Assembly: GCA_036399695.1 (NCBI GenBank)
Contig: DASWMP010000128.1
Span: 1 to 33,209 of the forward strand
DNA: 33,209 nt
Reading direction: 5' to 3'
Origin: DASVEE01 sp036399695
GTDB taxonomy: Bacteria > Acidobacteriota > Thermoanaerobaculia > Gp7-AA8
The notes beneath the pieces are model-generated. The model had not been told where the DNA came from and searched no databases. It was given only the letters and a program-made list of their open reading frames with translations. This document shows, one piece after another, positions 1 through 8,268 of this stretch. The position numbers and the translations under genes are program-made. Within the stretch, counting starts at the first letter, position 1. Each line of letters starts with the position of its first letter.

Positions 1-1345
1 ACTTCGGACCCTGACGTCGGCGACACGCGCACGATCACGGCGCCGACCAAGCCTGCGTGGCTGACGCTCGTCGACAACGGCGACGGTACGGCTACGCTCA
101 GCGGCACGCCGACCAACTCTGACGTTGGCGTTCACAACGTGACGCTGGAAGTGAACGACGGCGACGTCACCGTGCAGCAGACGTTTACCGTCACCGTTAC
201 GAACACGAACGATGCACCGACGTTCACCTCGTCCGCTGTCACTACCGCGACGGAAGACGTTGCCTACACCTACAACATCACCACCGCCGACGTAGACGTT
301 GGCGACACCCGCACGATCACGGCGCCGACGAAGCCGGCATGGCTGACGCTCACCGACAACGGTGACGGCACCGCGACGCTGACCGGCACGCCGACCAACG
401 CTGACGTTGGCGTCCACAACGTGACGCTCGAAGTAAACGACGGTGACGTTACGGTGCAGCAGATCTTTACGGTCACCGTGGCGAACGCGAATGACGCGCC
501 GGTCTTTACCTCGGTGCCCGTTACTGCCGCCACCGAGGACGCCGCGTACACCTACAACGTGACCACCACGGACGAAGACGCGGGTGACACGCGCACGATC
601 ACGGCGACCACGAAGCCGGCATGGCTGACGCTCGTCGACAACGGCGACGGCACGGCGATCCTTAGCGGCACGCCGACCAATGCTGACGTCGGCGTGCACA
701 ACGTGACGCTCGAAGTGAACGATGGTGACGCGACGGTGCAGCAGACTTTCACCGTCACCGTCACGAACACGAACGATGCGCCGACGTTCACTTCGTCCGC
801 CGTAACCACCGCGACCGAAGACGTTACCTACACCTACAGCATCATCACCGCCGACGTTGACGTTGGCGATACGCGGACGATCACGGCGCCGACGAAGCCG
901 GCATGGCTGACGTTCACCGATAACGGTGATGGCACCGCGACACTGACCGGCACGCCGACGAATGCCGAGGTGGGCGTCCACAACGTGACGCTGGAAGTGA
1001 ACGACGGCGACGTGACGGTGCAGCAGATCTTCACCATTACAGTCTCCAACTTGAACGATCCGCCGACCTTCACCTCGACCCCGGTGACAACGGGCGCCGA
1101 AGATGTGGCGTACACCTACAACATCACCACCGCGGATATCGACGTCGGTGACACGCGCACGATCACGGCGCCGACGAAGCCGGCATGGCTGACGCTCGTC
1201 GACAACGGCGACGGCACCGCAACGCTCACCGGCACGCCGCTCGACGCGAACATCGGGCCGAACAGCGTGACGCTCGAGGTGAACGACGGCGAGGCCACCA
1301 CTCAGCAGATCTTCACCATCACGGTCGTCAACACGAACGACACGC
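1..1345 (+). repeat. Five tandem 282-bp coding repeats
   Basis: The GG(C/T)GA(C/T)AC motif coding GDTR begins at 19, 301, 583, 865 and 1147, a constant spacing of exactly 282 bp (94 codons). Copies are very similar in DNA as well as protein, for example ACGATCACGGCG in every copy. This points to recent duplication or homogenisation by recombination. The array runs off the left edge, so the total copy number is unknown. Confidence 0.95.
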
Positions 1346-4300
1346 CGGTGGCGAATCCCGACACCAATACCGCGGTCGAAGACGGCGGTCCGGTGAGTGG
1401 CAACGTGCTCACCAACGATACGGACGACGACATCGGCGATGTGCTCAGCGTCTCGGCGGTCAATGGTCTGCCGGCCAACGTCGGTGTCCCGGTCGCCGGC
1501 ACGTACGGCAGCGTCACGATCAACAGCGATGGCAGCTACACCTATACGATCGACAACGGCTCGCCGGCGGTCCAGGCCCTCGGCACCGCGTCGAGCATGC
1601 CGGAACTCTTCAACTACACCGCCACCGACGGCACGGCCTCGGCACCTTCGACGCTGACCGTGACGGTCACCGGCGCGAACGATGCGCCGACCGCCGTCGC
1701 CGACACGAACACGCTCACCGAAGACACGGCGTCAGTGAGTGGTAACGTGCTCACCAACGACACCGACGTCGACGGGGTCGACACCAAGTCAGTGACGGAG
1801 GTGAACGGCTCCGCCGCCAACGTCGGTGTCTCCGTCGCCGGCACGTACGGCTCGATCAACATCGCCGCCGACGGCTCGTACACGTACACGCTCACCACGA
1901 CCCTCCCGGCCGTCCAGGCGCTCAGCACCGGCGGCACCCTTACCGACGTCTTCAACTACACGATGGCGGACAGCGGCGCGCTCACGAGCAGCTCGACGCT
2001 GACCATCACGATCACCGGCATCAACGACGCGCCGGTCTTCACCTCAGCCAATACTGCCAACGTGCCGGAGAACACGACCGGCAGCATCCCCGTCACTGCC
2101 AGTGACGCCGAAGGTGCGACGCCGACCTTCTCGATCATTGGCGGCGCCGATCAGGGCTCGTTCTCCATCACTCCGACGGGCGTGCTGTCGTTCCAGGTCG
2201 CGCCGAACTTCGAGGCGCCGACCGATACGGGCACTAACAACGTCTATGAAGTGCAGGTGCAGGCCACCGACGGCACGAATGCTGTGACTCAGACGATCAG
2301 TGTCACGGTCACGAACGTCAACGAAGCGCCGGTCAATACCGTGCCGGCAGCGCAGACGACGCTCGAGGACACGAACCGCGTCTACTCCAGCGGCAATGGC
2401 AACCAGATCAGCATCAGCGATCCGGACGGCGATGTGACGGTGCAGGTGACTCTCACCGCCAACAACGGCACCCTCTCGACGAACACCGCTGTGGGCCTGG
2501 CGTTCACCGTCGGCGACGGTACCGACGATGCGACGATGACGTTCACCGGCACCGTCTCGGTCATCAACGCGCGCCTCAACGGCCTGACCTTCAAGCCGAA
2601 CCTCAATTACTACAGCGGCAGCCCGAGCACCGACAGCATCACCATCACGACCAACGATCAGGGCAACAGCGGATCCGGCGGCGCGTTGCAGGACACGGAT
2701 GCCACGTCCATCGACATCGATCCGGTCAACGACAAGCCAACGACCGCCAGCTACACGGTGGCCAACGGCAACCCGCACATCACCCAGTCCGGCATCGGCA
2801 TCACCATCAGCGCCGCTGATTCGAACGAGCTGAAGGAAGATTCGGCGGATGTCGACGACCACGACCTGTACAGCGAGCTGACGGTGCAGATCGTCGGCGG
2901 CAGCCTCAGCCCGGCCAACGCCACGCTGACGCTGATCGACGCGAGCACCGGCGCGTTCTACTTCGAGCCCCCGGGCGGCCTCAGTGGCTCGGGCGCGGCG
3001 TCGTTCCAGTACCAGGTGTGCGACAACGGCAGCGTCACTCTCGGCCTCGCGGCCCAGTGCAGCGATCCAGCCACGGTGCAGTTCACCATCACCGGTACCG
3101 ACACATGGTTCGTTGATGACACCGACGCCGCCGGCTGCGGTGTCACTTGCAACGGCGCGCGCACGAAGCCGCTCGTCGGCCTCAACAACGCCACGCTGGC
3201 GGCCCGCGGCACGGGCGACCGCGTCTTCGCCTTCTCCGGCACGTACAACCACGGCTTCACCATGGCGGCGAGCGAGCGGCTCATTGGCCAGGCGGCCACC
3301 AGCACGTTCGACGGTCACTTCGGCGTGGTCGTGCCGGCTAACGGTACGCTCGACTCACGTCCGACGATGAGCGGCGCCGCGGTCACGCTGCAGAACACCG
3401 TCACGGCTGCCAACAACACGCTCCTGCGCGGTATCACCATCACCTCCGGCGCCAACAAGGGCTACGTCAGCGCCAGCGGCAACACGACGCTGACCGTGCT
3501 CGAGTCGTCCGTCAACTCCACCGGCAACATGGCCGTCGACGTCACCGGCGCGACCAACGCCGCAACGTCGATCGCGTTCACGAGCACCACGTCCTCCGGC
3601 GGTACGCGCGGCATCAGCCTCGACGGCGTCAACGGCACCTGGTCGCTCGGCAGCGGCGCGCTCAACAACCACACGCAGGGCGCCTTCTACCTGCAGAACG
3701 CCAACGCCGCCAACATCACCTACAGCGGCACGATGGCCCCGACGACGGGGCGCGCGGTGCTGATCGGCACGGCTGACGGCAACAGCGCCGTCAACGCCTC
3801 GAACGGCCTCGAAGCCGGTGCGAACGTGACGCTCTCGGGCAACATGACGGCCGGCGGCATCGCGGTCTACGAGAGCTCGGGCGGTACGCTGAATCTCCCC
3901 GCTGCGAACATGACGTTCAACACCGGTGCGGTCACGGCGATCGAGCTGATCGACAACAACGGCGCCACCGTCAATCTGAACGGTGGCAATCTCACCCTCA
4001 CGACGACGAACGGCAACGGAATCACGGCGTCACAGGGCGGCACGCTCAACATCACCGGCGCGACGGTGGCCAACACCATCACCACCACCGGCAGCGGCCG
4101 CGCCATCGAGGTCACCGGCACCGCCGCCGAGAAGATGAACGGCACGCTGCAGTTCCGCAGCATCAACAAGAGCGGCAGCGGCACGAAGGGTATCTCCGTC
4201 AATCACCTCACCGGCTCGTTCAGCGTGAGCGGCGACGGTGCCGACGGCGACACGACGCCCGACAGCTACACCTCGGGCGGCACGATCACCGGCACGACCG

Positions 4301-5640
4301 AGCGCGGAGCGGAGCTCGTCGAGATCTCCGGCGCCGTCAGCCTCGGCGGCATGACGTTCACCAACGCCACCACCTCGGACGTCGGCACCGTCGCGCAGTG
4401 CGGCGGCGATCTGATGAACAACGACAACACGCCGTGCAGCGCTCCGATCCACCTGCAGACGCTGCCCGGCGGCACCACGCTGCACACGGTCGACGTCAAC
4501 GACACCTCGCACGTTGGCCTCAACGGCTTCCAGGTCACCGGCCTGACGTTGACCAACATCAAGGTCCGCAACGGCGGCGACGATGGCGCGGTCAACGGCG
4601 GCGTCCTGATGAAGAACCTTTGGGGCACCGTCACGGTGAGCGGCAGCCAGTTCCTGAACAACACCAACGCGCAGTTCGACGTGACGAACACCAGCGGTAC
4701 GCTGAACAACTTCACCGTGACGTCGTCCGAGTTCACGGGCCCGAGCACCAACAGCGCGCAGGGCCTGATCTTCTCGAACCGGAACGCCACCATGACGATC
4801 AACGTCGGCAACGGCACCGTGGGCGGGCAAAACAACTTCCACGACCACTTCTCGAGCGGCTTCCAGTACGCCGGCTTCGAGAACGGCTCGAACGCCACCA
4901 TCACCATCAACCGCAACACCTTCTCGAACACCGTCAACGGCATCCTCGTGCAGGTGGCGGGTGTCGGTACGACGTCGAACGCGACGTACACGATCGAGAA
5001 CAACACCGTCACCACCGGTGCGCTCTCGTCGTCAGCCGCGATCGTTGCTACAGCGACGCAGCAGCACAACCTCGACGGCATCATCCGCGGCAACACCGTC
5101 GGCACCAGCGGCGTCCCGGGCTCGGGCGCGGTCTGCGGCGGCGGTTGCAACGGCATCACCGTCGATCACCAGGGCAGCGGAGCAGGCAGCCACGACGTGC
5201 AGATCATCGGCAACACCGTTCAGCGCGTCGATTCCAGCGGCATCCGCGCTCTGATCCTCGGGGCGGCCAAAGGCAACATCGTCATCACCGGAAATCTCGT
5301 GCGCGAGCCGGATGGCGCCACCTTCTCGGCGATCTACGTCCAGGGTGGTACCGCCGCCGCGAGCACGAGCTGTGTCACGGCAACGATCGGCGGGACCGTG
5401 ACGCCGGGTGGTTATCCGAGCCAGACGCCGGACGCCAGGAACCAGATCATCGGTGCGTGGGATCCTCTGGGCTTCCAGTCCGAGATCTTCGTCTGGCGCA
5501 AGGGCGGCACGTTCAACATCCCGGGCCTCGTCGGAGCAGCCGACGCCTGGATCGGCGCGCGCAACGACATCGGCGACGCGACCGGTCCGGATGTGACGAT
5601 CAGCGGCACGCCGTTCGGCAGCGCTGCGAGCTGCCCGTAG
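1..5640 (+). CDS. Giant Ig/cadherin/VCBS-repeat surface protein with C-terminal beta-helix (5' end outside window)
   Basis: The frame is open from base 1, so the N-terminus and any signal peptide lie upstream; the GTG at 139 is internal to a repeat and is not a start. Domains in order: five 94-residue Ig/cadherin-like repeats (about 1-1345; core PAWLTL..DNGDGTATLTGTP and FTVTVTNTNDAP); two VCBS-type repeats (about 1345-2030, GNVLTNDTD and GTYGS..I..DGSYTYT); cadherin-like domains (about 2031-3090); then a Gly/Asn/Thr-rich right-handed parallel beta-helix opening at TWFVDD (about 3105) and ending at the stop. Such architectures are usually secreted or surface adhesins with Ca-binding loops. 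No LPXTG, PEP-CTERM or autotransporter barrel is visible at the C-terminus, so the anchoring route is unknown. The final ~850 residues are paralogous to the secreted protein at 8269-9906. A terminator follows 31 bp after the stop. Confidence 0.93.
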   Translation, partial: TSDPDVGDTRTITAPTKPAWLTLVDNGDGTATLSGTPTNSDVGVHNVTLEVNDGDVTVQQTFTVTVTNTNDAPTFTSSAVTTATEDVAYTYNITTADVDVGDTRTITAPTKPAWLTLTDNGDGTATLTGTPTNADVGVHNVTLEVNDGDVTVQQIFTVTVANANDAPVFTSVPVTAATEDAAYTYNVTTTDEDAGDTRTITATTKPAWLTLVDNGDGTAILSGTPTNADVGVHNVTLEVNDGDATVQQTFTVTVTNTNDAPTFTSSAVTTATEDVTYTYSIITADVDVGDTRTITAPTKPAWLTFTDNGDGTATLTGTPTNAEVGVHNVTLEVNDGDVTVQQIFTITVSNLNDPPTFTSTPVTTGAEDVAYTYNITTADIDVGDTRTITAPTKPAWLTLVDNGDGTATLTGTPLDANIGPNSVTLEVNDGEATTQQIFTITVVNTNDTPVANPDTNTAVEDGGPVSGNVLTNDTDDDIGDVLSVSAVNGLPANVGVPVAGTYGSVTINSDGSYTYTIDNGSPAVQALGTASSMPELFNYTATDGTASAPSTLTVTVTGANDAPTAVADTNTLTEDTASVSGNVLTNDTDVDGVDTKSVTEVNGSAANVGVSVAGTYGSINIAADGSYTYTLTTTLPAVQALSTGGTLTDVFNYTMADSGALTSSSTLTITITGINDAPVFTSANTANVPENTTGSIPVTASDAEGATPTFSIIGGADQGSFSITPTGVLSFQVAPNFEAPTDTGTNNVYEVQVQATDGTNAVTQTISVTVTNVNEAPVNTVPAAQTTLEDTNRVYSSGNGNQISISDPDGDVTVQVTLTANNGTLSTNTAVGLAFTVGDGTDDATMTFTGTVSVINARLNGLTFKPNLNYYSGSPSTDSITITTNDQGNSGSGGALQDTDATSIDIDPVNDKPTTASYTVANGNPHITQSGIGITISAADSNELKEDSADVDDHDLYSELTVQIVGGSLSPANATLTLIDASTGAFYFEPPGGLSGSGAASFQYQVCDNGSVTLGLAAQCSDPATVQFTITGTDTWFVDDTDAAGCGVTCNGARTKPLVGLNNATLAARGTGDRVFAFSGTYNHGFTMAASERLIGQAATSTFDGHFGVVVPANGTLDSRPTMSGAAVTLQNTVTAANNTLLRGITITSGANKGYVSASGNTTLTVLESSVNSTGNMAVDVTGATNAATSIAFTSTTSSGGTRGISLDGVNGTWSLGSGALNNHTQGAFYLQNANAANITYSGTMAPTTGRAVLIGTADGNSAVNASNGLEAGANVTLSGNMTAGGIAVYESSGGTLNLPAANMTFNTGAVTAIELIDNNGATVNLNGGNLTLTTTNGNGITASQGGTLNITGATVANTITTTGSGRAIEVTGTAAEKMNGTLQFRSINKSGSGTKGISVNHLTGSFSVSGDGADGDTTPDSYTSGGTITGTTERGAELVEISGAVSLGGMTFTNATTSDVGTVAQCGGDLMNNDNTPCSAPIHLQTLPGGTTLHTVDVNDTSHVGLNGFQVTGLTLTNIKVRNGGDDGAVNGGVLMKNLWGTVTVSGSQFLNNTNAQFDVTNTSGTLNNFTVTSSEFTGPSTNSAQGLIFSNRNATMTINVGNGTVGGQNNFHDHFSSGFQYAGFENGSNATITINRNTFSNTVNGILVQVAGVGTTSNATYTIENNTVTTGALSSSAAIVATATQQHNLDGIIRGNTVGTSGVPGSGAVCGGGCNGITVDHQGSGAGSHDVQIIGNTVQRVDSSGIRALILGAAKGNIVITGNLVREPDGATFSAIYVQGGTAAASTSCVTATIGGTVTPGGYPSQTPDARNQIIGAWDPLGFQSEIFVWRKGGTFNIPGLVGAADAWIGARNDIGDATGPDVTISGTPFGSAASCP

Positions 5641-5670
5641 GACGATCGATACACCCTCATCGAACACCGA

Positions 5671-5699
5671 CAGGCGCCGCAAGGCGCCTGTTTCGTTTG
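5671..5699 (+). terminator. Rho-independent terminator after the giant gene
   Basis: An 8-bp perfect stem (CAGGCGCC at 5671-5678 with GGCGCCTG at 5683-5690) closes a GCAA tetraloop and is followed by the T-rich run TTTCGTTTG. It lies 31 bp after the stop of the giant gene and separates it from the collar operon. The remaining DNA to 5820 holds a weak -10-like GATACT (5747-5752) and a strong Shine-Dalgarno for the next gene. Confidence 0.85.
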
Positions 5700-5820
5700 T
5701 GGTGGTTAATGGCGTAAGTAGGGAAGCCACAAATGTGACTGTGTGCGATACTCTTAGCCGGTCCCGGTCCAAGGTCCCACAATCCCAACAATCTGGTGGA
5801 AGTACTGGAAGGAGGTACTC

Positions 5821-6324
5821 ATGGCAGAACCTTTCCTGGCAGAAATCAGGATCATGTCATTCAACTTCCCCCCTAAAGGGTGGGCATTCTGTAACGGCCA
5901 ATTCATGCCGATCAATCAGAATCAGGCGCTTTTCTCGCTTCTCGGTACCACGTACGGGGGTAACGGTCAGACGACGTTCGCGCTGCCGAATCTTCAGGGG
6001 AGAGTTCCGATTCACTTCAGCGCGAGCTTCACGCTGGGGCAGGCGGCAGGATCCTCGTCCGTCACGATCACGCAGCAGACGATGCCGCAGCATCTTCATT
6101 TCCTGCAGGGCACCGGCAACAGCTCCGGCAATGTAGCCACTGCAGCGGGCGCACTGCTCGCCACGACCGGCGCCACGGTCTACGGTCCTGCATCGTCGCT
6201 CGTCGCTCTCGATCCCTCCTCGGTCAGCAACGTGGGCGGAAGTCAGCCTCATACGAACATGCAGCCCTATATCGTCCTGAACTTCTGCATTGCGCTGCAG
6301 GGCATCTTCCCATCGCAGAACTGA
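5821..6324 (+). CDS. Phage tail collar domain protein 1 (MdpB-like)
   Basis: 167 residues, the usual length for the family. The N-terminal collar domain (residues about 5-65) has the hallmark PPKGWAFCNGQ, the ..SLLGTTYGGNGQTTFALPNLQGR block and a closing GGSQPHTNMQPY..LNFCIALQGIFPSQ motif. These match Tail Collar (PF07484) / microcystin-dependent protein B relatives (COG4675). The middle (about 75-135) is poorly conserved among the three copies. There is no signal peptide or membrane segment. The start is fixed by AAGGAGG 6 nt upstream. It is first in an operon of three collar genes and a Tat-exported protein. The family forms the fibre collar in phage; in bacteria the role is not established. 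No other phage genes are nearby. Confidence 0.93.
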   Translation: MAEPFLAEIRIMSFNFPPKGWAFCNGQFMPINQNQALFSLLGTTYGGNGQTTFALPNLQGRVPIHFSASFTLGQAAGSSSVTITQQTMPQHLHFLQGTGNSSGNVATAAGALLATTGATVYGPASSLVALDPSSVSNVGGSQPHTNMQPYIVLNFCIALQGIFPSQN

Positions 6325-6348
6325 CGCGCTCAAAGGAGAGAAGTCGAC

Positions 6349-6867
6349 ATGGCACAGCCATACATTGGTGAAATTCGCATGTTCGGCGGAAGCTTCGCTC
6401 CCGCCGGGTGGGCCTTCTGCGCAGGGCAGCAACTCCCGATCTCGCAGAACGACGCGCTCTATACACTGATCGGCACGACGTACGGTGGCGACGGTCAGGA
6501 AACCTTCAACCTCCCCGACATCCAGGGACGCCTTCCGATGCACATGGGGAACGGTCCGGACGGTGTCGCGTACCCGCTTGCCCAGGAGGCGGGCGTCGAA
6601 GAGGTGACGCTCACCACGCAGCAGATCCCGCTGCATAATCACGCACTCCTCGGCTCGACCTCACCGGCCACTGAGACCCAGCCCTCGGCGCACGTCGTCG
6701 CCACGTCCGGTCTGGTGTCGTACCTGACTATCGCGCAGGCAAGCGTCGCCATGAACGCCAACTCGATCACGCCGGTGGGCGGCAGCCAGCCGCATACGAA
6801 CATGCAGCCCTACCTCTGCATCACCTTCATCATTTCGCTGTTCGGCATCTTCCCGAGCCAGACCTAA
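6349..6867 (+). CDS. Phage tail collar domain protein 2 (MdpB-like)
   Basis: 172 residues. Same layout as its neighbours: GEIRMFGGSFAPAGWAFCAGQ, then ISQNDALYTLIGTTYGGDGQETFNLPDIQGR, a variable centre, then GGSQPHTNMQPYLCITFIISLFGIFPSQ. It is the most divergent of the three in the GWAFC(A/N)GQ region (APAG instead of PPKG). The Shine-Dalgarno AAAGGAGA lies just upstream and the gap from gene 1 is 24 bp, so co-transcription is expected. Like the other two it lacks a signal peptide, so if it is exported the route is not Sec or Tat via its own leader. The three copies may form a hetero-oligomeric fibre tip, by analogy with trimeric phage collars; this is inference. Confidence 0.93.
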   Translation: MAQPYIGEIRMFGGSFAPAGWAFCAGQQLPISQNDALYTLIGTTYGGDGQETFNLPDIQGRLPMHMGNGPDGVAYPLAQEAGVEEVTLTTQQIPLHNHALLGSTSPATETQPSAHVVATSGLVSYLTIAQASVAMNANSITPVGGSQPHTNMQPYLCITFIISLFGIFPSQT

Positions 6868-6883
6868 CAGAAGGAGAAGAATC

Positions 6884-7408
6884 ATGGCAGATCCATTTGT
6901 CGCGGAAATCCGCATCTTCGGATTCAACTTCCCCCCCAAGGGGTGGGCCTTCTGTAACGGCCAGTTGCTGCCGCTCTCGCAGAACACGGCACTCTTCTCG
7001 CTGCTCGGCACCTTCTATGGTGGAGACGGCAAGTCGACATTCGCTCTGCCGAACCTGCAGGGCAGCGCCCCGATGTTCTGGGGTAGCGGCTCGGGCCTCT
7101 CCCAGCACTTCATCGGAGAGCAGTCGGGCACCGAGAACGTCACACTGCTCGTGAGTGAGATGCCGTTCCACACGCACACGCTGCAGGCATTCGCCACACC
7201 GGCGGACCTCAAAGAGCCGCAGGACGGCGCGGTACTGACGCGTACGCAGGATGGTGCGCTTTACAACACGACCATCAGCAATTTGCAGACGATGGCTCCG
7301 CAGGCGCTCACGCCGGCCGGAGGCAGCCTGCCGCACAACAACATGATGCCGTACCTGGCCCTGAACTTCTGCATCGCCATGCAGGGCGTGTTTCCCCCGC
7401 GCCAGTAG
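6884..7408 (+). CDS. Phage tail collar domain protein 3 (MdpB-like)
   Basis: 174 residues. N-terminal collar motif FGFNFPPKGWAFCNGQLLPLSQNTALFSLLG is split here as a PPKGWAFCNGQ hallmark plus SLLGTFYGGDGKSTFALPNLQG; the C-terminus has GGSLPHNNMMPYLALNFCIAMQGVFP. It is closer to copy 1 than to copy 2. The central segment (about residues 70-140) differs completely in sequence from the other two, as expected if it forms the exposed, specificity-determining part. The start is supported by AGAAGGAGAA 5-9 nt upstream, and the intergenic gap is only 16 bp. Same operon as the other collar genes. Function in this organism unknown. Confidence 0.93.
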   Translation: MADPFVAEIRIFGFNFPPKGWAFCNGQLLPLSQNTALFSLLGTFYGGDGKSTFALPNLQGSAPMFWGSGSGLSQHFIGEQSGTENVTLLVSEMPFHTHTLQAFATPADLKEPQDGAVLTRTQDGALYNTTISNLQTMAPQALTPAGGSLPHNNMMPYLALNFCIAMQGVFPPRQ

Positions 7409-7451
7409 CTGCAGGCCTATTTCCGAGAGAGAGAGAACGTAGGAGATTCAT

Positions 7452-8204
7452 ATGACGAGCAAGCAACCCGGCGCCGGAGGGCTCGATCGGCGCGACTTCC
7501 TGGTGCTCGGCTCCGCCGCCGCTGTCGGCGCCGCGGCGAGCGGTCTCAGTGCCGGACCGATTCAGGCAGTCGTCGCCCCGGCGACCGGTGCGATCCTGTC
7601 GGTGGGCTATTCGGATGACGGTGCGCATCTGCACTCCGCCAGCCGGCTTCGCACGACGGATAGCCGTTTCCGCGAAGAAGGCGTCGAACTGACGGTGCAC
7701 GGTTTGTGGCAACCGCGCTCCCGTGCCGCGCTGGCGGCGCTGAATGTCAGTGCCTTCTCGCCGCATATCGGCGAGGACGGCCCTGTGCCGTTTCTGGCGT
7801 GGACGTATCGCCGCGGAAACCAGAGCGGCCGCGTGACGTTTCGCGCCGCGCTGGACGATAACGGTACGCTGCCTCTCGCGATCGAGCGCGTCGAAAGACC
7901 TTCGTCCGTTCGCCGCGTGCGTCGCCTCATGTCGTCGATCAGCCTGGCGCCGGTGAAGCGCAACTTCCCCAGGCTCACGGACGAAGAGCAGAGCGGTAAC
8001 GTCTGCCGCCTGACGAGCGGCTCCACGGGCGACGCCTGTCTCCGTCCCGGAACGTACTTCGTGGCGCTGCGCCGTTCCTGGTGGGACAGCGCTCCGCAGT
8101 GGAACCTCGTGTCGCCGGAAGAACGCTCGTTGCAGTTGCTGCAGAGTGGACGTCCGGTCGACTTCGAATACGTTGCCCTGACCGTTGCTTATCCCAAAGC
8201 CTGA
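7452..8204 (+). CDS. Tat-exported protein of unknown function in the collar operon
   Basis: 250 residues. The N-terminus carries a twin-arginine signal: RRDFL at residues 13-17, then a small-residue hydrophobic stretch ending near residue 36 (..GPIQAVVA). The mature part has no family I recognise. It contains two Cys (in NVCRL and DACLRPG), several aromatic residues (RRSWWDSAPQWN) and a short basic stretch, and it looks like a soluble beta-rich domain. AGGAG lies 6 nt upstream of the ATG. It is last in the collar operon, 43 bp after the third collar gene, and a strong hairpin terminator follows. The position suggests that it works with the collar proteins in the periplasm or at the envelope; the actual activity is unknown. 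Confidence 0.85.
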   Translation: MTSKQPGAGGLDRRDFLVLGSAAAVGAAASGLSAGPIQAVVAPATGAILSVGYSDDGAHLHSASRLRTTDSRFREEGVELTVHGLWQPRSRAALAALNVSAFSPHIGEDGPVPFLAWTYRRGNQSGRVTFRAALDDNGTLPLAIERVERPSSVRRVRRLMSSISLAPVKRNFPRLTDEEQSGNVCRLTSGSTGDACLRPGTYFVALRRSWWDSAPQWNLVSPEERSLQLLQSGRPVDFEYVALTVAYPKA

Positions 8205-8221
8205 TCCATCATCATCGAATC

Positions 8222-8252
8222 GAAACGGCCGGCATGTTCTGCCGGCCGTTTC
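8222..8252 (+). terminator. Hairpin terminator closing the collar operon
   Basis: A perfect 13-bp stem (GAAACGGCCGGCA with TGCCGGCCGTTTC) encloses a 5-nt loop, 17 bp after the stop codon at 8204. The T-tract is short (GTTTC). It lies just before the start of the secreted beta-helix gene, so it may also define where that gene's own transcript begins. Confidence 0.8.
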
Positions 8253-8268
8253 ACGTTCCAAGCCTCGA

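Noticed and set aside
1..1345. CRISPR-like repeats
   Set aside because: The 282-bp units are in-frame coding repeats of a protein domain without spacers. The heptamer arrays further right are also not CRISPR, because the units are 7 bp, tandem, and have no spacers between them.
2044..3318. A 424-residue open frame on the minus strand inside the giant gene
   Set aside because: It is a shadow of the plus-strand Ig/cadherin repeats. Composition is Arg/Ala/Val/Asp biased and no family motif is present.
4398..5717. A 439-residue plus-strand frame overlapping the end of the giant gene
   Set aside because: It is an alternative frame of the beta-helix region, full of Arg, Gln and His runs, with no recognisable motif.
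5821..7408. A prophage or phage-tail remnant, because of the three collar genes
   Set aside because: No capsid, terminase, portal, sheath, baseplate, lysis or integrase gene and no attachment sites are present. The neighbours are secreted proteins, a GNAT enzyme and housekeeping genes, all with the same base composition.
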